Source of the DNA: Candidatus Rifleibacteriota bacterium
GTDB taxonomy: Bacteria > Muiribacteriota > Ozemobacteria > Ozemobacterales > Ozemobacteraceae
DNA: 54,404 bases
Reading direction: 5' to 3'
Assembly (NCBI GenBank): GCA_018818125.1
Contig: JAHISQ010000150.1
Span: 1 to 54,404 of the forward strand
The notes under the pieces were generated by a model. It searched no databases. It saw only the letters and a program-made list of their open reading frames with translations, and was not told the origin of the DNA. Below, one piece after another: positions 15,602 through 22,214 of the stretch (the stretch's first letter is position 1; the number at the start of each line of letters is the position of its first letter). The position numbers were made by a program, and so were the translations under genes.

Positions 15602-16710
15602 ATTATTTTTCCGAGCAGAAATTTAAGTGAGAGGTGCAGGCGTCCAGCCCACCTAGTTTCACTGTGAGTAGCCTGTTCTTCAAAAAAGCCCATCAGGTTG
15701 TATCCTTCGATAAACCCTTTCTCTTTTAAAAGCTGCATCATTGCAAAGTATGCTTGTGCAATCGGCGGTTCAAATTCTCCGGCGTCGAGATATAGTCTTG
15801 CGTTGAGGGGTATAAAGCCTTGGTTTCCAATTTTTTCGAATACCTGACCATCGGTTTTTTGAAAGGCAGACGAAAGGCATCCAGCCAGCCCAAAACTGTT
15901 CTCGTAGGCATAAAGCATTTGAAACGATATCAGACCACCCATTGAAGAGCCCATTATAGCGTTATCCTGTGGCTGTTTTGATACGTTGTAATGAGCCTCT
16001 ACCCACGGCTTGACCTCGTTTACTATGAATTCGGCATAGGCTTTGCCTTCTTTTGTGTAGAGGTTGAGTTCTTTCATGCGGTCGGGTGAATTCGGAATAG
16101 CCACGACAATGCACTGGCGAAGCTCACCGCTGGCAAGCAATCTGGAAACTGTTTCGTCAACCTTCCAGTCGATGCCGGCAAAAGCTTTGGCGGGTTCAAA
16201 AAGATTCTGGCCATCATGCATATAGATAACAGCACATGGCTCACCGTTTTCATCGTAATTATCGGGCAGCCAGACCTCTACTGGTCTCTTGTATTTAAGA
16301 CCGCAGCAGGCAAAAGTTTTGCTGGTTTCCAGTCGGCCCTGTACCGGGTCAGACTCCATGTCGCGATGGTCAAGCCAGCCGACAATGTTTACTTGAACAT
16401 TTTGGTTTTTATTGACCTTTATTACGAAGTTGTCTGGCGGCACAACATCGGGATTGTGAATGCCCTGCGTTTTCCAACTGCCACGGGTGATCTTGCACTC
16501 AACTATGAAGCCTGGGCTTGCCGTCAGTTCAAGCGCATAGGTGCCGTCGGTTTCTGGGACGAGCTTCCGTCCTGAAGGGTCCCAGTCGCCAAGTTCAGGC
16601 AAGTTGCCGGTAATGTAAAGTGCGTCATCTTCGGGAAGTTCAGCCTTGAGATTGATGTTCAGATTGATCTTATAAGGAGATTTGTGAGACATTTGTGATT
16701 GTGCTTGCAT
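15598..16710 (-). CDS. Esterase (EstD/Fes-like alpha/beta hydrolase) with N-terminal starch-binding-like domain
   Basis: The protein has 370 residues and no signal peptide. Residues about 13-112 look like a CBM20 starch-binding domain (LYITGNLPELGDWDPSGRKLVPETDGTYALEL...). Residues about 133-370 are a putative-esterase alpha/beta hydrolase with VIYMHDGQNLF, nucleophile S256 in IMGSSMGGLISF, a likely acid at D309 (LYLDAGEFE) and H349 (EQATHSE). This fusion is known among bacterial esterase-family proteins. The substrate could be an ester linked to glycogen or another polysaccharide, but that is inferred from the domain. AGGA sits about eight bases before the ATG at 16710. It lies downstream of htpG, separated by a stem-loop. 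Confidence 0.82.
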   Translation of the reverse strand: MQAQSQMSHKSPYKINLNINLKAELPEDDALYITGNLPELGDWDPSGRKLVPETDGTYALELTASPGFIVECKITRGSWKTQGIHNPDVVPPDNFVIKVNKNQNVQVNIVGWLDHRDMESDPVQGRLETSKTFACCGLKYKRPVEVWLPDNYDENGEPCAVIYMHDGQNLFEPAKAFAGIDWKVDETVSRLLASGELRQCIVVAIPNSPDRMKELNLYTKEGKAYAEFIVNEVKPWVEAHYNVSKQPQDNAIMGSSMGGLISFQMLYAYENSFGLAGCLSSAFQKTDGQVFEKIGNQGFIPLNARLYLDAGEFEPPIAQAYFAMMQLLKEKGFIEGYNLMGFFEEQATHSETRWAGRLHLSLKFLLGKII

Positions 16711-16766
16711 GATGTGATTCCTGTTACTGCTTTTGCTTTGACTGTGCTTTTCACAATGTTATGAAG

Positions 16767-16798
16767 AGGCCGGTGCCACAAAATCGTAGCACCGGCCT
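16767..16798 (-). terminator. GC-rich stem-loop after htpG
   Basis: AGGCCGGTGC (16767-16776) and GCACCGGCCT (16789-16798) form a perfect 10-bp stem with a 12-base loop directly beyond the htpG stop. No clear T-run follows on the minus strand, so it may be a weak terminator or an mRNA-stabilising hairpin. Confidence 0.55.
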
Positions 16799-16806
16799 GG
16801 TATGAC

Positions 16807-18756
16807 TTACAGAGCGTTTGCCATGAGGTCAGCAACCTTGCGGTTGAAACCTGAAGGGTCGGGCAACTGACCGCCCTCGGCCAGCAGAGCCTGTCCATAG
16901 AGCAGTTCAGCGTATTCAGAGATTTTAGGGTTATTCTGATCGCGTATAAAGATCTCGTGCATTTTACCCAGAAGCGGGTGACCAGGATTAAGCTCAAGTG
17001 TCCGCTTAACCTGAGGCACGTCCTTTCCAGAGGCGCGTAGCAGGCTTTCTAGATGCGGAGTCATTTCGCCTTCTTCGCTGACCAGGCAGACTGCCGATGA
17101 GCTCATGCGGCCAGAAAGCTTGACTGCCTTGATGTGTTTGTCGAGCTTGTTCTGGATCAGTTCGAGAAGAGATTTCCACTCCTGCTCTTTTTGTTTGAGG
17201 GTTTCGCCGGTCTTTTTGCGTTCTTCTTCAGAACCAAGTTCGAGGTTGCCCCGGGCGGCTGACTTGATTTTTTTCTGTTTGCATTCAGAAGAATACTGCA
17301 CCCAAACTTCGTCGACCGGGTCAGTCATCAGGAGAACCTCATAGCCTTTGTCCCTGAATGCTTCAAGATGTGGACTATTTTCGATTGCTTCGCGTGCTTC
17401 ACCGGTCAGATAATAAATCTTGTCCTGTTCGGGTTTCATTCGCTCAACGTATTCGCCAAGAGTATACCAGTCGCTGCTTGAAGCAGTGCTCTGAAAGAGA
17501 CAGCATTCAAAAAGTTTTTCGCTGTTAGCTGGTTCTTTAAACAGGCCTTCTTTGATTACTGAGCCAAAATGCTTCCAGAAGTCGATGTATTTTTCGCGAT
17601 CTTCGTTAAGCATTTTCTTTAGAGTATCGAGAACCTTGCGAGTAATGCTTTTGCGAATGGTCTGGATCAGTCGGTCGTGTTGCAGTATTTCGCGTGAGAT
17701 GTTGAGAGAAAGGTTTTCTGAGTCAACTACGCCTTTAACGAAACGCAGGTAGTCAGGTATGAGTTCTTCGCAGTCACTCATGATGAAGACACGTTTAACA
17801 TAAAGGTTGATGCCGCGCTTTGAGTTTGGCATAAACAGTTCTAAACCCGGTTTTTCAGGTATGAATAGCAGTGAATTAAATTCGTTTGAGGTGCCTTCGG
17901 CCTTGAAGTTGATCCATTTGAGCGGACTGTTCCAGTCGTGGCTGATATGTTTGTAGAATTCGCGATATTCATCTTCGCTGACTTCTTTTTCAGGGCGCAG
18001 CCAAATGGCTTTCATCGAATTGAGCACTTCGTCTTCGACTATGGTTTCTTCTTTGGCGCCTTCTTTGGGCTTGCCGGTCTCGTCGCGCTCAATTTGAGTT
18101 CTTTCGACCTGCATTTTGATCGGATATCCGACAAAATCAGAATATTTTTTGATAACCTGACGCAGCACCCACTCCTGGGTAAAATCCTGAGAATCTTCGT
18201 TTTCGCTGTCTTCTGGTTTGAGATGCAGTATTACACTGGTTCCTTGCATTTCGCGGTCGGCTTCTTCCATGACGTAACTGCCTTCGCCACTGCTGATCCA
18301 TTTCCAAGCTTTTTCTTCATCAGCTTTGCGACTGACCAGTTCAACCTTGTCGGCTACCATGAAGCTTGAATAGAAGCCTACTCCAAATTGTCCTATGAGT
18401 TCAGGAGCCGCTTCTTTCTTTTCGCTGGCTTTTTTGAGCAGAGCGGCAAATTCGCCGGTCCCGGATTTGGCAATAGTTCCGATATAATCGATAATTTCGT
18501 CGTGCGACATACCAATACCATTGTCTGCGATAGTAAGTGTGCGGTTTTTGCTGTCGGCGGTAATTCTGATATGCAGATCGTCAGTCATACCGCGCAGCTT
18601 TTCGTTAGTAAGCGAATTGAATCTAAGCTTGTCAATCGCGTCTGATGCGTTCGATATCAGTTCCCGCAAAAATATTTCCTTGTGGGAATAAACTGAATGA
18701 ATCATCAAATCAAGAAGTTGCCGAGCCTCTGTTTTAAATTCATAGGTTGTTGCCAT
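16807..18756 (-). CDS. htpG: Molecular chaperone HtpG (Hsp90)
   Basis: The 649-residue protein is slightly longer than E. coli HtpG (624). The N-terminal GHKL ATPase domain shows REL(I)SNASDAIDKLR, DNGIGM and GQFGVGFYSSFMVADKV. The middle domain has the client-binding and catalytic-loop region LFMPNSKRGINLYVKRVFIMSDCEELIPDYLRFVKGVVDSEDLSLNISRE-type signature (here SENLSLN). The C-terminal dimerisation domain ends normally. The extra length lies mostly in charged stretches around residues 220-240 and 495-525. It acts as a cytoplasmic ATP-dependent chaperone. AAGGAG precedes the ATG. A near-perfect palindrome lies about 55 bases upstream and may be its operator. No CIRCE element is seen. Confidence 0.97.
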   Translation of the reverse strand: MATTYEFKTEARQLLDLMIHSVYSHKEIFLRELISNASDAIDKLRFNSLTNEKLRGMTDDLHIRITADSKNRTLTIADNGIGMSHDEIIDYIGTIAKSGTGEFAALLKKASEKKEAAPELIGQFGVGFYSSFMVADKVELVSRKADEEKAWKWISSGEGSYVMEEADREMQGTSVILHLKPEDSENEDSQDFTQEWVLRQVIKKYSDFVGYPIKMQVERTQIERDETGKPKEGAKEETIVEDEVLNSMKAIWLRPEKEVSEDEYREFYKHISHDWNSPLKWINFKAEGTSNEFNSLLFIPEKPGLELFMPNSKRGINLYVKRVFIMSDCEELIPDYLRFVKGVVDSENLSLNISREILQHDRLIQTIRKSITRKVLDTLKKMLNEDREKYIDFWKHFGSVIKEGLFKEPANSEKLFECCLFQSTASSSDWYTLGEYVERMKPEQDKIYYLTGEAREAIENSPHLEAFRDKGYEVLLMTDPVDEVWVQYSSECKQKKIKSAARGNLELGSEEERKKTGETLKQKEQEWKSLLELIQNKLDKHIKAVKLSGRMSSSAVCLVSEEGEMTPHLESLLRASGKDVPQVKRTLELNPGHPLLGKMHEIFIRDQNNPKISEYAELLYGQALLAEGGQLPDPSGFNRKVADLMANAL

Positions 18757-18809
18757 AATTTGTAACTCCTTATTTACTTATGATTTTCCATTTTAACATT
18801 TCGTTTGCG

Positions 18810-18829
18810 CCTGATGTTGCAACGTCAGG
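18810..18829. promoter_or_regulatory. 20-bp near-perfect palindrome between helicase and htpG
   Basis: CCTGATGTTGC and its continuation AACGTCAGG form a 20-bp imperfect palindrome (one mismatched pair). It could be an operator upstream of htpG or the 3' hairpin of the helicase mRNA. No T-run adjoins it on the minus strand. Confidence 0.4.
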
Positions 18830-18837
18830 AAAAATGG

Positions 18838-20343
18838 TTATCTGTTTCGGGGGCGAGACGGTCCGCCTTGCCGTTGGGGTCTTTCTTGTCTGGATCTGTC
18901 TTGTCTGGGACTTTCCTGCCTTGCTCTTTCCTGTCTGGGAGCTTCTTTTACAGGCTCTTCATCTGTGCCCCGGCCAGCTTTGATCAACTGCTGATGGAAA
19001 GTGTCAAGCAGTAGCAGGAAAAGGTCTTCAGCGTTTTCGTGGTCTACGAGTTGACGATAAAGTCCGTGATAGCGCTTCATACGCTCTTTGACTGCAGTTG
19101 AGGCATCTCTAAGATTGCCTTCGAGATGGGCAATCAGCTTCTCGGATAGTCTTTCTCTTACCTGCTCTTCGCTGGGAACAGGCCGCTCTTCAAGCGCGAT
19201 GCCGGATCTTCGGGCAAACTTTTTAAGGTCAACGGCTTCGAGAGTAGAAACCATGCTTATGGCTACGCCGCGATTGCCGGCCCGAGCTGTGCGCCCCGCC
19301 CGATGTATATACTGGTCAGTGTCTTTATGCATATCGTAGATAAAAACATATTCGAGATTGCTTATGTCAATGCCGCGTGCCGCTATATCGGTTGCCACAA
19401 GAAAGCGCAGTTGCTTTTTTTTGAGCTTACTCATCACTATTTCGCGTGCGCCCTGACTGAGATCGCCGCTGATTTGATCGGCATCATAGCCGAATCTTTT
19501 AAGCAGTGCAGCCACATATTCGACTTCGTTGCGGGTATTACAGAAGATAATTGCGTTTTGTGGGTCTTCAACCTCAATTACCCTCATCATCGCGCGGTCT
19601 TTATGCATTGAATCAATTGTATAAAAGATATGATCCATTTCGGAAATGTGAACGCCGTCGCCGGAATAAGACAAGAAGTCAGGCTCACGCATAAACTGTC
19701 CAGCCAGGCGCCTGACACTGTCGGGCATAGTTGCAGAGAACATTGCAGAAACTTTTTGCTTAGGCATGAATTCGCCGATACGCACCATATCGCGATAAAA
19801 ACCCATAGACAACATTTCGTCGGCTTCGTCGAAGATCAGATATTTAAGGGTTCTGAGTGAGAGTGTGCCGCGAATCAGATGATCCAGAAGTCGTCCGGGG
19901 GTGGCGATTACCAACTGAGCTCCCTCTTTGAACGCGTCGAGTTGCGGGCGGTATGAGGTGCCGCCGTAAACAGGTATTGCTGTAACATCGATGTTCGCTG
20001 CCATAATTTTGAATTCGTTGTAAACCTGAACCGCAAGCTCGCGGGTAGGGATAAGAATGACAGCCTGGCAAACCTTGCTGGTTCCCTTTAAGCGTTCGAG
20101 CAGTGGTAATAGAAATGCTGCTGTTTTGCCGCTTCCGGTGCGTGACTGAACAATTACATCACGTTTCGCCAGCAGGTAGGGTGCTACTCCGGCTTGAACC
20201 GGCATAAGCTCTTTCCAGCCGCGATCAGTTGCTGATTTTTGCAGTTCCTCGCAAAAGTCTTCGATCCGTGAGGGAGGCAAAACCTCCATAAAAGCTTTGG
20301 GGGCCTCGTGTTGTAATTCTTGTGTTTCTTCGATCTGTTGCAT
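18838..20343 (-). CDS. DEAD-box RNA helicase
   Basis: This 501-residue ATP-dependent RNA helicase is of the CshA/DeaD/RhlE kind. It shows a Q-motif region (Q50), motif I SRTGSGKT (67-74), PTRELA (99-104), ATPGR, motif II DEAD (172-175), SAT (203-205), then the second RecA domain with IIFCNTRNEVEYV, ATDIAARGIDI and IHRAGRTAR. An arginine/glutamine-rich basic tail (repeated RQE/RQD units) closes it, as is usual for RNA-anchoring tails. It probably takes part in ribosome assembly or mRNA decay, particularly in the cold. The upstream leader of more than 150 bases contains a perfect hairpin and a palindrome, which suggests post-transcriptional control. It is followed by htpG. Confidence 0.93.
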   Translation of the reverse strand: MQQIEETQELQHEAPKAFMEVLPPSRIEDFCEELQKSATDRGWKELMPVQAGVAPYLLAKRDVIVQSRTGSGKTAAFLLPLLERLKGTSKVCQAVILIPTRELAVQVYNEFKIMAANIDVTAIPVYGGTSYRPQLDAFKEGAQLVIATPGRLLDHLIRGTLSLRTLKYLIFDEADEMLSMGFYRDMVRIGEFMPKQKVSAMFSATMPDSVRRLAGQFMREPDFLSYSGDGVHISEMDHIFYTIDSMHKDRAMMRVIEVEDPQNAIIFCNTRNEVEYVAALLKRFGYDADQISGDLSQGAREIVMSKLKKKQLRFLVATDIAARGIDISNLEYVFIYDMHKDTDQYIHRAGRTARAGNRGVAISMVSTLEAVDLKKFARRSGIALEERPVPSEEQVRERLSEKLIAHLEGNLRDASTAVKERMKRYHGLYRQLVDHENAEDLFLLLLDTFHQQLIKAGRGTDEEPVKEAPRQERARQESPRQDRSRQERPQRQGGPSRPRNR

Positions 20344-20456
20344 AAAATACCTTTCGTAAGTCAGGACTCCCCGTCAGAACAACGTCTAACCGGCTCCCGA
20401 CGTGAATTTCGAGAAAAAATGTGAGCCCATGTTCCGCCAAAGAAATGTTTGGAGTT

Positions 20457-20480
20457 TTATCAGGCTTGCGTGCCTGATAA
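20457..20480 (-). promoter_or_regulatory. Perfect hairpin in the helicase 5' leader
   Basis: TTATCAGGC and GCCTGATAA form a perfect 9-bp stem with a 6-base loop about 115 bases upstream of the helicase ATG. It would lie in the mRNA leader if transcription starts near 20490. DEAD-box helicase mRNAs often have long structured leaders, and that is the only support for a regulatory role. Confidence 0.35.
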
Positions 20481-20492
20481 TTTAACAGGCGC

Positions 20493-20511
20493 TGAAAGTA
20501 TATTACTTTCA
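20493..20511. promoter_or_regulatory. Operator-like palindrome upstream of the helicase gene
   Basis: TGAAAGTA-TAT-TACTTTCA is a perfect inverted repeat with 8-base arms. On the minus strand its centre contains TATACT, a possible -10 box without a good -35. A repressor or activator site is plausible. Confidence 0.35.
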
Positions 20512-20637
20512 TACCAAGAAGAAAACATTAATTTTATCTTGCGGTAAATTTGCCTCGGCATTGCTGGATTGTTTTTCATGGTGCGGTTTTATTGCCTCGT
20601 GTAGCGATCTGCAGATAATGGCAATTCTATCATTAAG

Positions 20638-20654
20638 GGTTCAGCGGCTGAACC
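20638..20654. promoter_or_regulatory. Palindrome next to the sigma-54-type promoter
   Basis: GGTTCAGC-G-GCTGAACC is a perfect 8+1+8 palindrome centred about 30 bases upstream of the -24 element at 20675. The central spacing is too tight for an RNA hairpin, so a protein-binding site is more likely, for example for an enhancer-binding protein or a repressor. Confidence 0.45.
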
Positions 20655-20673
20655 TCTACTATTAGAGTCTTTA

Positions 20674-20689
20674 TGGCATAATTATTGCT
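20674..20689 (+). promoter_or_regulatory. Sigma-54 (RpoN)-type promoter
   Basis: TGGCATAATTATTGCT matches the -24/-12 consensus (TGGCAc-N5-TTGCt): GG at 20675-20676 and GC at 20687-20688 are separated by exactly ten bases. Transcription would begin near 20700. No open reading frame follows. A structured RNA with a strong terminator does. Confidence 0.65.
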
Positions 20690-20699
20690 AGTTATTGAG

Positions 20700-20863
20700 C
20701 AGATTAGTTTTAAGTTAAAAGAATAAGTTGTTTCAGCTCTGTGGGCAAAGTGAGCACATCGATAACTGGCTAAGTAGTAAGTATCGGCTGTAAATGAGTT
20801 CCCAAAAGGTTGGTTGAGATCAAGAGCTGAAAATTCCCTGGCTAAATGCCAGGGAATTTTTTT
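20700..20863 (+). ncRNA. Candidate structured small RNA (about 160 nt)
   Basis: The transcript predicted from the sigma-54-type promoter runs to a strong intrinsic terminator and has no credible reading frame. TTTCAGCTCT (20731-20740) pairs perfectly with AGAGCTGAAA (20823-20832), closing a domain of about 80 bases. Inside it CGATA (20760-20764) can pair with TATCG (20782-20786). The closing stem's last two or three bases compete with the terminator's left arm (AAATTCCCTGGC from 20831), so the two structures could switch. I compared it by eye with common riboswitches, 6S, SRP and tmRNA and recognised none. The nearest genes on both sides are on the minus strand, so it is not a leader of a neighbouring gene. 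The start is inferred from the promoter. Confidence 0.55.
20831..20863 (+). terminator. Intrinsic terminator of the small-RNA locus
   Basis: AAATTCCCTGGC (20831-20842), loop TAAAT, and GCCAGGGAATTT (20848-20859) form a perfect 12-bp stem followed by more T (to 20863). It follows no protein gene on the plus strand. Confidence 0.9.
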
Positions 20864-21024
20864 CGGTCGCGTCAGAAAAGGGCCGATTTGTTATCGATTG
20901 TTTTCCGATATGCCATTAGAGTCCCCGTGTATCCAGAAGTGTTCACCGGTGCGAGATGGTCGTTTTAGCTCACCGGTAATGGATTTGCATGAAATGAAAT
21001 CTAAGACGATTTTCAGGCAAGGCT

Positions 21025-21273
21025 TTAGCTGTCGCTTGGTTTCTCTTTTTCTGAAGGCAGAGTCTCGATTTCTTCATTCTCAGAGAGATTCTCTTCCTCC
21101 TCGTTTTCGGTCATTAATATCTGTTCGAGAGGATTGGGGGCTTCTTCTTCGCTGTCCCATTCGTCTTCTGATTGCGCGGTTGGTTTAAAAAAGAAGAAAA
21201 ATATCAGGAATAGAGCGAGAAAGAACAGATCGCCAGCATATTTTGCCCAGATTGGTGTCTCTACGCCGTTCAT
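21025..21273 (-). CDS. Small single-span membrane protein with acidic tail
   Basis: The protein has 82 residues, and I do not recognise a family. A short N-terminus is followed by one transmembrane helix (AGDLFFLALFLIFFFFFK, about residues 13-30), then a strongly acidic cytoplasmic or periplasmic tail rich in Glu/Asp/Ser. Its ATG overlaps the stop of the creatininase-family gene by four bases (ATGA), so translation is coupled and the two proteins may work together. No signal-peptidase site is obvious, so it is probably an inner-membrane anchor. Confidence 0.65.
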   Translation of the reverse strand: MNGVETPIWAKYAGDLFFLALFLIFFFFFKPTAQSEDEWDSEEEAPNPLEQILMTENEEEENLSENEEIETLPSEKEKPSDS

Positions 21274-22034
21274 GGGCGAAGTCCCCCCTGCAGGCGTTTG
21301 ATCGAGTTCAGCCAGTGCTGAAGTCTGTTTGTTAAATCTTTGATCACCAGCTCTACGAAATCGGCGGCTTTACCGCAGTCAAAGATCGGCTGCCCCTGTC
21401 CATGCTGGTTGAGCAGGACTTCGCCCGGCGGCGGATAAAGCCAGATGCCGTCTTCTGGAACGTAATCATCTGTTGTGGAACTGTAATTGTCAGGATCAAC
21501 GAGAGTGGGGCAGAAATGCAGCATGACTGACGTTTCCTCAATAGCGGCATGTCCGCCAGTTCCTGTTTTAAAAACCGGTTCAACGAATTTTTCCGACAGA
21601 AGCCACCAGTTGATAACTGAGATAGCAATTGGATGCCGGCGAGTTGTGCGCCTGACAACCCGTTTTAATGCATCGCGGTTGCCGCCGTGCCCGTTGATAA
21701 TGACGATTGTTTTAAAGCCCTGTTTGTAAAAATTTTCGACAATCTGTTCAAAAAACTGTTCAAAAAGTTCCTCAGGGAAAAAACTGGCGGGCGAGGTCTG
21801 TGCCAGAACATTTGTGATTCCGTATTCAAGAGGTGGGGCGACAGCTCCCTGCAGATTAATACTCAGCTCTTCAGCGATTTTTTCAGCACAGATGGTATCA
21901 GTGCCGACTGGCAAGTGTCTTCCATGTGCCTCAAGAGTGCCGACTGGCAGAAAAAGCGGAGCTTCCTGTGCCAGCAGAGTTTCAACCTCGACTGTGTTCA
22001 TGCATTTCAAAAATCTGGCAAGCAGTCTGGGCAT
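21270..22034 (-). CDS. Creatininase-family metal-dependent hydrolase
   Basis: The 254-residue protein has the creatininase fold signature and metal ligands: E35, H37 and D46 in GTLEAHGRHLPVGTD, H116 in INGHGGNRDAL, and the Glu of GGHAAIEETS (about 166). Family members hydrolyse cyclic amides or formamides (creatinine, intermediates in riboflavin/F420 or mycofactocin pathways), and the sequence does not tell which. The pathway context is silent: the only partner is the small membrane protein that overlaps its 3' end. GAGG lies at good distance from the ATG at 22034. An in-frame ATG at 22001 is less well placed. Confidence 0.87.
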   Translation of the reverse strand: MPRLLARFLKCMNTVEVETLLAQEAPLFLPVGTLEAHGRHLPVGTDTICAEKIAEELSINLQGAVAPPLEYGITNVLAQTSPASFFPEELFEQFFEQIVENFYKQGFKTIVIINGHGGNRDALKRVVRRTTRRHPIAISVINWWLLSEKFVEPVFKTGTGGHAAIEETSVMLHFCPTLVDPDNYSSTTDDYVPEDGIWLYPPPGEVLLNQHGQGQPIFDCGKAADFVELVIKDLTNRLQHWLNSIKRLQGGLRP

Positions 22035-22135
22035 TTACAACCTCACTTATCAGCACTTTAATCTTTCATGATCATGCTATCACAATTTTTTGTCGGATAG
22101 AATTATCTACAATAAAAAAGCAGTAACTTCATAGT

Positions 22136-22162
22136 TTGATTAGAGAGAAGCAATCCTATAGT
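22136..22162 (+). promoter_or_regulatory. Weak possible promoter for the adenylate cyclase gene
   Basis: TTGATT (22136-22141) and TATAGT (22157-22162) lie 15 bases apart, with a second TATAGT at 22162-22167. The spacing is not ideal for either. The site lies 50-60 bases before the first possible start codon. Confidence 0.3.
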
Positions 22163-22214
22163 ATAGTTTTCAGGGTGGTTTGCCAGGCCTATTTTATGAG
22201 CTGGAAACATTATA

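Larger units (their letters stand above)
20344..21024. other. Gene-free stretch (681 bases) holding leader elements and a small-RNA locus
   Basis: This is the only long stretch without a protein gene. The left part (to about 20520) is the leader and promoter region of the helicase on the minus strand. The middle (20638-20863) holds a palindrome, a sigma-54-type promoter and a likely small-RNA gene on the plus strand. The right part (20864-21024) has no feature I can name. It contains two copies of TCACCGGT (20943-20950 and 20971-20978), possibly incidental. Confidence 0.6.

Noticed and set aside
20731..20832. c-di-GMP (GEMM-type) or other known riboswitch
   Set aside because: GGGCAAAG resembles one GEMM-I stretch, but the ACGCAAAGC element and receptor loop are absent and no gene follows. 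I assign no known class.
20943..20978. Direct repeat of TCACCGGT
   Set aside because: Two eight-base copies are easily expected by chance, with no further copy and no nearby start of the right spacing.
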